A program made the position numbers and the translations under genes. The notes below the pieces were generated by a model. It had not been told where the DNA came from, made no database searches, and saw only the letters and a list, made by a program, of their open reading frames with translations. From Gorillibacterium sp. (lineage in GTDB: Bacteria > Bacillota > Bacilli > Paenibacillales > NBRC-103111), in NCBI GenBank assembly GCA_023511325.1, contig JAIMBU010000206.1, forward strand, positions 1 through 5,987: a stretch of 5,987 nucleotides of DNA, in the 5' to 3' direction. Shown in pieces: positions 1 to 5,987 of this stretch (its first letter is position 1; each line of letters begins with the position of its first letter).

Positions 1-5
1 TCTAA

Positions 6-635
6 CTCATCATCGGCAAAGGACCAAGTGCGAGATCCGTGCGACTGGACTTACCTCCGTTCACATTAATCGGAGCGACGACGCGTGCAGGTCTATTGTC
101 TGCTCCCCTTCGCGATCGCTTTGGCGTGGTCAGTCGCCTTGAGTACTACACCGATGATGAGTTAGAGTTTATCGTTAATCGTTCAGCGGATATCCTGCAA
201 GTACCAACTGTAGCCCAAGCCGCTAGAGAGATTGGCATGCGCTCCAGAGGAACCCCGCGGATTGCCAACCGATTATTACGACGGTTGCGGGATTTTGCTC
301 AGGTAAAGGGCGACGGAATGATCACGCTTGAAATTGCCAAGGCGGCTTTAAAACAAATTCAGGTAGATGAACTCGGTTTGGACCAAATCGATCACAAGAT
401 GCTGCATTCTATTATCCACAACTTTAGAGGTGGTCCTGTTGGTTTAGATACCATCGCAGCAACTATAGGAGAAGAGAGTCAGACCATCGAGGACGTGTAT
501 GAGCCCTATTTGCTCCAGATTGGCTTTCTCCAACGAACGCCTAGAGGACGAGCGGTAACACCACTCGCCTACAAACATCTTGGACTTGAACCACCTCAGC
601 AGAACGGCGGGGGACAAGGATCATGGAAACTTTAA
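6..635 (+). CDS. ruvB: RuvB, Holliday junction branch-migration ATPase (5' partial, frame broken at window edge)
   Basis: This is the C-terminal part, about 60%, of the RuvB AAA+ motor, which with RuvA drives branch migration of Holliday junctions in recombinational repair. RuvB is usually about 335 residues, and about 209 codons are visible. In order the reading shows GKGPSARS, then LIGATTRAG (sensor 1), then LRDRFG with the arginine finger, then [13 protein letters not shown] (sensor 2), and a C-terminal winged helix with [20 protein letters not shown] and [10 protein letters not shown]. Walker A and B would lie upstream of the window. The GTG at 39 is not the start: the family sequence continues in frame back to base 6, so that GTG encodes an internal valine. 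Going further back, the frame hits TAA at 3-5 where RuvB normally has Asp, so one or two bases appear lost or gained there. The last 13 bases overlap the next gene. Identification is very sure; whether the break is real or an end-of-sequence error cannot be told. Confidence 0.95.
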   Translation, partial: LIIGKGPSARSVRLDLPPFTLIGATTRAGLLSAPLRDRFGVVSRLEYYTDDELEFIVNRSADILQVPTVAQAAREIGMRSRGTPRIANRLLRRLRDFAQVKGDGMITLEIAKAALKQIQVDELGLDQIDHKMLHSIIHNFRGGPVGLDTIAATIGEESQTIEDVYEPYLLQIGFLQRTPRGRAVTPLAYKHLGLEPPQQNGGGQGSWKL

Positions 636-1084
636 CGCTGTTGTATGATGCCCGTTGCAACCTGTGTTTGCGTACTGTTGCCATTTTGCAGGGGCTGGAG
701 GTGCAGGTTGATTTACAGATGATTCCGCTTCAGGAAGCGAAACAATCTGTCCTCCCTGAAGGGTATACACAAGAGGAACTGCTTTCCGAGCTGCATGTCA
801 TCGACAATACAGGTACGGTATACCGTGGGGCAGAGGCAGTGGTACGAATTCTTCGTACAGTGAGGGGAATGGGCTGGTTGATGGTATTACATCGGTTGCC
901 TGGCATGAGTAAGGTGGCGGATTGGGGCTACCGTCTGATTGCTAGGTACCGCTACCAGTTGTTTGGAAGGACGGACGATTGCCAGGCGGATGGGGAAGCT
1001 TGCAGTCTGCACAATAAACAGACATTCCTAAAACCTACTGAACTTCCCTCTGCCAAGACTGAAGATGATCATGCAAAGCCTTAA
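623..1084 (+). CDS. DCC-family (DUF393) thiol-disulfide oxidoreductase-like protein
   Basis: A 153-residue, probably cytosolic protein of the DCC (DUF393) family, named for a conserved Asp-Cys-Cys signature. It starts with a beta strand followed by [10 protein letters not shown], giving D9, C12 and C15 in a CxxC arrangement like a thioredoxin-type active site. The middle has [12 protein letters not shown] and the end has the family pattern [10 protein letters not shown] near 101-110. Two more cysteines, C120 and C127, lie in a polar tail. The family is annotated as putative thiol-disulfide oxidoreductase, but substrates are generally unknown, so the redox role is inferred from the motif. The ATG at 623 lies inside ruvB. 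The upstream GGGGGA at 609-614, 8 bases away, is a fair ribosome binding site, and AAGGA at 616-620 is nearer but only 2 bases from the start. The 13-base overlap implies translational coupling with ruvB. No clear terminator follows. Confidence 0.88.
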   Translation: METLTLLYDARCNLCLRTVAILQGLEVQVDLQMIPLQEAKQSVLPEGYTQEELLSELHVIDNTGTVYRGAEAVVRILRTVRGMGWLMVLHRLPGMSKVADWGYRLIARYRYQLFGRTDDCQADGEACSLHNKQTFLKPTELPSAKTEDDHAKP

Positions 1085-1230
1085 TGGCATTCGTTATTGG
1101 TGCATTTGAGGCTTCAATTTACTGAACAATCTTTTTGTTGTGCAACTTTTACCAGTAAAAAACGTCTAATCAAAGGGTATGTCTTGTCTTAAAGACAGCT
1201 TAGAAGAGAAATAAAGGAGATTATACAGCA
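1085..1230 (+). other. Intergenic leader before the SpoIID-type gene
   Basis: This 146-base gap is the longest in the window and AT-rich. It may separate the ruvB transcript from the following genes. I found no convincing sigma-A promoter: the best -10-like hexamer, TCTAAT at 1165-1170, has no TTGACA-like partner at 16-18 bases. Weak inverted repeats (TTGA/TCAA at 1106-1117, AACAA/TTGTT at 1125-1139) have stems of only 4-5 pairs and do not form a credible terminator. The clear elements are the dyad at 1185-1197 and the ribosome binding site AAAGGAGA at 1213-1220, 10 bases before the ATG at 1231. Confidence 0.5.
1185..1197. repeat. 13-base perfect dyad TGTCTT-A-AAGACA
   Basis: Two perfect 6-base inverted arms flank one central A, 33 bases before the start codon of the SpoIID-type gene and 15 bases before its ribosome binding site AAAGGAGA. 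The single-base spacer is too short for a stable RNA hairpin loop. If functional, it would more likely be a binding site for a dimeric DNA-binding protein. I do not recognise the operator. A 6-base-arm dyad in AT-rich DNA can arise by chance, so the regulatory role is speculative. Confidence 0.3.
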
Positions 1231-3309
1231 ATGGGGAAAATGCGATCATGGTCCGTCCGTGGGTTGTTGGCAGCTTCTTTTTTTGTCTCAGCGGTTGCCC
1301 TTGCGCCCGTAATACCAACTGCCCAAGCGGCAACACAAGAACAAACCGGAATGTTCCGGGTGGCCTTATACATCAGTTCAGGCAAGTTTAATACCACCGT
1401 GCCATCGGTTGGTTTATCCTCTCCTGGTGGGCTCAAAATCGGTGTTCGATCCAACGGGAGCGAATACAGCTGGTTTAGCGTTCCAGCAAACAAGTCTTTC
1501 CGGGCTAATCTGGATCAATATCAGATCAAAGTCCTGGAAACAGGTGATTTCAAGCAGGCACAAGCTGCATTGACAGCTGTCGGCATTAAAGCTAATGCCG
1601 TCATTTATCTGAATTCTGTACAAGGCAAACCAGTCTATCAGGTGTTTGTTGGTGATTATCTGACCAAGGAGAATGCCCAACTTACACTGACGGAGCTTTT
1701 GAAGACGCCTGCATCTGCTGTTTATGCACAGAAGGCAAGCATCTCTGGTCCGCTTCACTTGAGTGCAGGTACCTACGCAACGGAAAGCGAAGCGCGAACG
1801 AAAGCGGCAAGCTTGCGTTTAGCCGGAATTCCTGTAGATATTACCTTTCAAGGTAATGCTGCAGGCAGTGCTACTTACTCCTTATGGGTAGGCAGTGAGG
1901 CAGATGCAGATGCATTAAGCGCATTGAAGACAAAATTAGAAGCTACTGCTAAGGGAATTAAATTAACAGCTGTGAATGCTGGAGCCGCATACTTTATTGA
2001 AAAAGAAGAGGTCAGCGCAACCGCATCCGGATCGGGTGGGGCGGCTCATTATCTCTTTAATCCTGTTGATCAGAAGGCATTGATTACTCCTGTGTCCGGT
2101 AAAATTACAGTTCAGGAGAAAAACTTGTCTTATAACGGTTCAGTTGAGCTCTCCCGCCTAAATGGCAAGCTCGCTGTTATAAACCAGCTTCCATTTGAGC
2201 AATATCTTTACTCAGTTGTGCATGCCGAGCTTGGGCCAGGCTACCCGAAGGAAGCACTAAAGGCGCAGGCGGTAGCAGCTAGAACCTATTCAGCAAAAGC
2301 CGGGATGAAATATGAAATAGCGAACCTGACGGATACGACCCTTGATCAGGCTTACTTCGGCAAAGAGGCTGCTGACGTGACAGAAGCTGTCAATGAAACC
2401 AAAGGTGAAGTACTAAAGATAGATAATGTTTTGATCGATACCTTATTCTCTTCCAATTCAGGCGGTCAGACTGCAGATGGCTCTGAGGCTTGGGGTTACT
2501 CGGTTCCGTACCTGCAAAGCGTGGATAGTCCCGATACATATCCGCAGCAAGGCAAGCTTCCATGGTACCGGATCTTTCGCGACAACGGGACTTCAGGATA
2601 TGTCCGGTCGGATCTGCTTAGCGCGACTAGCTCCATAACAGCAGGGGGTTTACCTCTTTACACTGCAACAGACAACGCGAATGTTCGAACAATTCCGGCT
2701 GCACTTGATTCTTTAAGTCCATCGCTTGGCAAGCTGGAGATAGGGGAGCAGGTTGCGGTCATCAGCACAGCGGATGAATCAACCAGCTACTCCTGGACCC
2801 GCCTCCTAACTGCTGCGCAACTATTACCCAAAATAAATGCTTCCTATCCCCTGAACAATCTGCAAACACTGGAGGTTGCTAAGCGTGGAGTATCCGGTCG
2901 CGTTATGGGGTTATTGATCAACGGAAATAACTTTACCCTGAAAGCTCCCGATGGATTTCGTAGTATGTTGGGAGGCCTTCCATCTACTTTGTTTGAAATC
3001 GAGGAAACCGGAAGGTATACTGTATTAGGTGCGACTGGTGCCCGAACCGAAGTAACGGGAGCCTCCACTGTTTATGCTGCTACAGGAACCAATAATGCAG
3101 CGGTAACCGGCAATGAATTCCTGATCCTCAATGGTCAGGGAAATGTCAGGCTCGCTACTGGGAGCCAGCAGTTCCTATTCACTGGGAAGGGCTATGGTCA
3201 CGGACTGGGCATGTCCCAGTTTGGAGCGGTCGGTATGGCTTTGGAAGGCAAGGATTATGTAAGCATTCTAACCCACTATTATTCGGGCGCTACAATAGTC
3301 AAACAGTAA
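1231..3309 (+). CDS. Secreted SpoIID/LytB-domain protein with SPOR-like repeats and SH3-like insertion
   Basis: A 692-residue exported protein, about twice the length of sporulation SpoIID (about 340). SpoIID proper is a lytic transglycosylase acting in engulfment; LytB is a related amidase modifier. Residues 1-33 form a signal peptide (basic start, hydrophobic 11-28, cleavage after AQA). Two degenerate SPOR-like repeats span about 96-165 (YQVFVGDY) and 172-240 (GTYATESEAR); SPOR domains bind peptidoglycan stripped of stem peptides. The SpoIID core starts near 275: LPFEQYLYSVV at 320-330, HAELG with E333 matching the catalytic Glu of SpoIID, EALKAQAVAARTYS, DQAYFG, SSNSGGQTADGSEAWG at 407-422, SGRV, and GYGHGLGMSQFGA at 654-666. 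Residues about 452-512 (GYVRSDLL, NVRTIP, GEQVAVIS) look like an SH3-like module inside the core. The protein has no cysteine. AAAGGAGA at 1213-1220 supports the ATG. queA follows 12 bases later. The family is sure; the exact role (engulfment, germination or vegetative wall turnover) is not, so I give no symbol. Confidence 0.92.
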   Translation: MGKMRSWSVRGLLAASFFVSAVALAPVIPTAQAATQEQTGMFRVALYISSGKFNTTVPSVGLSSPGGLKIGVRSNGSEYSWFSVPANKSFRANLDQYQIKVLETGDFKQAQAALTAVGIKANAVIYLNSVQGKPVYQVFVGDYLTKENAQLTLTELLKTPASAVYAQKASISGPLHLSAGTYATESEARTKAASLRLAGIPVDITFQGNAAGSATYSLWVGSEADADALSALKTKLEATAKGIKLTAVNAGAAYFIEKEEVSATASGSGGAAHYLFNPVDQKALITPVSGKITVQEKNLSYNGSVELSRLNGKLAVINQLPFEQYLYSVVHAELGPGYPKEALKAQAVAARTYSAKAGMKYEIANLTDTTLDQAYFGKEAADVTEAVNETKGEVLKIDNVLIDTLFSSNSGGQTADGSEAWGYSVPYLQSVDSPDTYPQQGKLPWYRIFRDNGTSGYVRSDLLSATSSITAGGLPLYTATDNANVRTIPAALDSLSPSLGKLEIGEQVAVISTADESTSYSWTRLLTAAQLLPKINASYPLNNLQTLEVAKRGVSGRVMGLLINGNNFTLKAPDGFRSMLGGLPSTLFEIEETGRYTVLGATGARTEVTGASTVYAATGTNNAAVTGNEFLILNGQGNVRLATGSQQFLFTGKGYGHGLGMSQFGAVGMALEGKDYVSILTHYYSGATIVKQ

Positions 3310-3321
3310 GGAAGGAAACGA

Positions 3322-4383
3322 ATGAACGTTGATTTATTTGATTATGACCTCCCCGAGGAGCTAATCGCTCAGACGCCTCTAGCGGATCGAACCGGATCAC
3401 GGCTACTGACGCTTGATCGACAGACTGGGGAAGTCCAGCATCACCGCTTTGATCAACTAATTGATTTTATGGAAGCCGGGGATTTACTCGTGTTAAATGA
3501 CACGCGAGTGATTCCAGCCCGGCTTTTTGGGTTGAAAGTAGATACAGGTGCCAAGGTAGAAGTGCTGCTTTTGAAGGAGTTGGGTGAAGATCGTTGGGAA
3601 GCCTTGGTGCGTCCTGCCAAAAAGCTGAAGCTGGGTGCACGAATTTCCTTCGGTGCTAGTCCTGACAACCCTACCCTGTTCGCCATTGTCGAAGAAGAAG
3701 GAGAGATGGGCGGTCGTGTTCTTCGTTTTGAATATGAAGGCATTTTCCATGCCATCTTGGATGCTCTTGGACAAATGCCGCTACCTCCGTATATTAAGGA
3801 GCGACTGGATGATCAGGAGCGCTATCAGACCGTCTATGCGAAGCATGAGGGTTCCGCAGCCGCGCCTACAGCGGGACTCCATTTTACTGGAGCTTATCTG
3901 GAGCGCATTCGCAACAAAGGCATACACATTGCCTATGTCACCTTACATGTAGGGCTGGGAACCTTCCGTCCGGTATCAGCGGAACGGGTAGAGGAGCATG
4001 AAATGCATGCGGAGTTCTACATCCTCCCCCAAGAAACGGCTGATGCAGTCAACGCTACCAAAGCAGCGGGCAAGCGAGTCGTAGCGGTAGGAACGACCTC
4101 GGCGCGAACGCTGGAGACTGCGGCCAGATTGGCAGCAGGTGAGCAAGCATCTTCCTTTGCACCTCTACAAGCTAGTTCAGGCTGGACTGATATTTTCATC
4201 TATCCAGGTGAGCATGTATTAGTAGTCGACGCATTAATCACTAATTTTCATCTACCCAAGTCAACGCTTGTGATGCTGGTTAGCGCTCTGGCAGGTAGGG
4301 AGAATGTGCTTAAGGCTTATAATGAAGCCGTTCAAGAGCGCTACCGTTTCTTCAGCTTTGGCGATGCCATGTTTGTTTATTGA
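3322..4383 (+). CDS. queA: QueA, S-adenosylmethionine:tRNA ribosyltransferase-isomerase
   Basis: QueA transfers and isomerises the ribosyl moiety of S-adenosylmethionine onto preQ1 already in tRNA, making epoxyqueuosine in the anticodon wobble position; it acts in the cytosol after Tgt. The 353 residues are close to the usual 340-350. The family pattern is complete: [17 protein letters not shown] at the start, [14 protein letters not shown] at 55-68, [11 protein letters not shown], the signature [14 protein letters not shown] at 176-189, [13 protein letters not shown] at 206-218, [28 protein letters not shown] at 290-297, [12 protein letters not shown] at 305-316, and the C-terminal [11 protein letters not shown] Tyr is common after PG in the IYPG motif and Glu stands there here, which is probably neutral. 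The ATG at 3322 is preceded by GGAAGGA at 3310-3316, which directly follows the upstream stop codon. Spacings of 12 bases upstream and 28 downstream suggest one operon with the SpoIID-type gene and tgt. Confidence 0.98.
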   Translation: MNVDLFDYDLPEELIAQTPLADRTGSRLLTLDRQTGEVQHHRFDQLIDFMEAGDLLVLNDTRVIPARLFGLKVDTGAKVEVLLLKELGEDRWEALVRPAKKLKLGARISFGASPDNPTLFAIVEEEGEMGGRVLRFEYEGIFHAILDALGQMPLPPYIKERLDDQERYQTVYAKHEGSAAAPTAGLHFTGAYLERIRNKGIHIAYVTLHVGLGTFRPVSAERVEEHEMHAEFYILPQETADAVNATKAAGKRVVAVGTTSARTLETAARLAAGEQASSFAPLQASSGWTDIFIYPGEHVLVVDALITNFHLPKSTLVMLVSALAGRENVLKAYNEAVQERYRFFSFGDAMFVY

Positions 4384-4399
4384 ATATTAACTAAGATAG

Positions 4400-5548
<1,149 letters not shown>

Positions 5549-5572
5549 TGAAATGATTTCTCTACGGGTCGA

Positions 5573-5597
5573 ATTCCTCGCAGCTTGCTGTGGGAAT
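5573..5597 (+). other. Imperfect RNA hairpin in the tgt-yajC gap
   Basis: ATTCC (5573-5577) pairs with GGAAT (5593-5597) and CGCAG (5579-5583) with CTGTG (5588-5592), with T5578 bulged, a CTTG tetraloop and one G-U pair: ten pairs in all. There is no downstream U-run, so it is not a standard intrinsic terminator. It could mark RNA processing or tune yajC expression. The CTGTG arm is also perfectly complementary to CACAG at 5598-5602, so a second fold competes. Function is inference only. Confidence 0.45.
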
Positions 5598-5664
5598 CAC
5601 AGTCGATGTCGGAGAGATACTCCATAGCTCCGGGAGAATTCATTCAGCGCTTATATTCTATGGA

Positions 5665-5673
5665 AAGGGGGGA
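5665..5673 (+). promoter_or_regulatory. Ribosome binding site of yajC
   Basis: AAGGGGGGA ends 5 bases before the ATG at 5679. It decides the start of yajC and argues against any start in the overlapping frame from 5585, which has no comparable site. The run of six G makes pairing with the 16S tail possible in several registers. Confidence 0.7.
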
Positions 5674-5678
5674 ACAGC

Positions 5679-5978
5679 ATGTATTTAGCAGCAGGAACTG
5701 GACTTGGAAGCGGAACGTCAATGACCATTATTTATGTAATCGCTATGTTTGCCGTCTTGTATTTTCTGATGATCCGTCCGCAGCAAAAGCGGCAGAAGAA
5801 AACAAACTCGATGCTCAGCAGCTTGAAAAAAGGCGACAAAATAGTAACTATCGGAGGACTTCACGGAACGGTATTGGAAATCGATAATGATACCGTCGTG
5901 ATTCGTGTCAACGAGGCTACTAAAATGACCTTTGATCGCTCAGCTATTCGGAGTATTACTACTTCAGCAGCTTCTTAA
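5679..5978 (+). CDS. yajC: YajC, Sec translocase accessory membrane protein
   Basis: A 99-residue single-span membrane protein of the YajC family (YrbF in B. subtilis, about 89 residues). In E. coli YajC associates with SecDF next to the SecYEG channel; it is not essential and its exact job is unsettled. A short Gly-rich N-terminus is followed by a transmembrane helix at about 15-32 (MTIIYVIAMFAVLYFLMI), the family signature RPQQKRQKK at 33-41, and a cytosolic domain with LKKGDKIVTIGGLHGTV at 49-65 and the pattern DNDTVVIRVNEATKMTFDRSAI. The short basic stretch after the helix fits a cytosolic C-terminus. The gene follows tgt by 130 bases, an order common in bacteria. In many genomes secD/secF follow yajC, but only 9 bases remain here, so this cannot be checked. 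Translation starts from a strong AAGGGGGGA site. The gene appears complete and intact. Confidence 0.96.
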   Translation: MYLAAGTGLGSGTSMTIIYVIAMFAVLYFLMIRPQQKRQKKTNSMLSSLKKGDKIVTIGGLHGTVLEIDNDTVVIRVNEATKMTFDRSAIRSITTSAAS

Positions 5979-5987
5979 GATTTCAAT

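Larger units (their letters stand above)
5549..5678 (+). other. tgt-yajC intergenic leader
   Basis: A 130-base gap with no supported gene; the open frame running through it from 5585 into yajC is a shadow in another frame. It holds a 25-base imperfect hairpin (5573-5597), a competing 15-base hairpin (5588-5602), short GGAG/CTCC complements at 5611-5636, and the yajC ribosome binding site. A TATATT hexamer at 5652-5657 resembles a -10 box but lacks a matching -35 and would start a transcript almost on the ribosome binding site, so I do not call it a promoter. No U-tract follows the hairpins, so a classical intrinsic terminator is absent and read-through from tgt is likely. Confidence 0.5.

Noticed and set aside
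39..41. GTG as the start codon of a 198-residue protein
   Set aside because: The in-frame sequence upstream ([10 protein letters not shown]) is conserved RuvB, so this GTG is an internal valine codon.
1106..1146. Weak inverted repeats after the DUF393 gene as a terminator
   Set aside because: Stems are 4-5 pairs and mostly AT, and no GC-rich stem followed by a T-run is seen.
1221..1758. Minus-strand open frames opposite the SpoIID-type gene
   Set aside because: They lie opposite a well-supported coding gene, lack family motifs and look like shadows of it.
5565..5578. Bases resembling a tRNA T-loop (GGGTCGAATTCC)
   Set aside because: No acceptor, D or anticodon stems can be built around it, and the upstream bases are the end of tgt.
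5611..5636. GGAG/CTCC/CTCC/GGAG short complements as a further switch
   Set aside because: Stems are only four pairs, one of them with a single-base loop; too short to support without covariation data.
5652..5657. TATATT as a -10 box for yajC
   Set aside because: There is no -35-like hexamer at 16-18 bases, and the transcript would start within or next to the ribosome binding site.
5585..5887. 100-residue open frame between tgt and yajC
   Set aside because: It overlaps yajC in another frame, has no good ribosome binding site, and its sequence has no recognisable family features; yajC is unmistakable in the other frame.

Overview
The window reads as a core chromosomal region of a spore-former-type Firmicute, most like Paenibacillus or a close relative. 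This is inferred from strong AGGAGG-type ribosome binding sites, moderate GC by eye, a large SpoIID/LytB-family secreted protein, and the order ruvB - queA - tgt - yajC, which is familiar from Bacillus and Clostridia. No database search was possible, so the genus is an inference. All recognised genes are on the + strand and almost the whole window is coding.

Layout. Bases 1-635 hold the 3' part of ruvB (Holliday-junction branch-migration motor), cut by the window edge and with its reading frame broken in the first few bases. A DCC-family (DUF393) thiol protein gene overlaps its end by 13 bases (623-1084). A 146-base gap, 1085-1230, carries a 13-base dyad and the ribosome binding site of the next gene, but no convincing promoter or terminator. 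Bases 1231-3309 encode a 692-residue secreted SpoIID/LytB-type peptidoglycan enzyme with SPOR-like repeats and an SH3-like insertion. After 12 bases comes queA (3322-4383), after 28 more tgt (4412-5548). A 130-base leader that can fold into two competing hairpins precedes yajC (5679-5978). The last 9 bases are non-coding as far as seen.

How the genes work together. Tgt and QueA catalyse successive steps of queuosine synthesis on tRNAs with GUN anticodons: Tgt inserts preQ1, and QueA builds the epoxycyclopentane ring on it. YajC is the small accessory membrane protein of the Sec translocase and often follows tgt. RuvB acts in recombination. The SpoIID-type protein has no evident biochemical link to its neighbours. 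Its tight 12-base spacing to queA suggests co-transcription, and I recall SpoIID-like genes at this position in other Firmicutes.

I see no phage, IS element, CRISPR array, toxin system, tRNA or rRNA. The items most worth a second look are the domain architecture of the SpoIID-type protein, the alternative hairpins in the tgt-yajC gap, and the frame break in ruvB at the window edge. None amounts to a clearly undescribed system.
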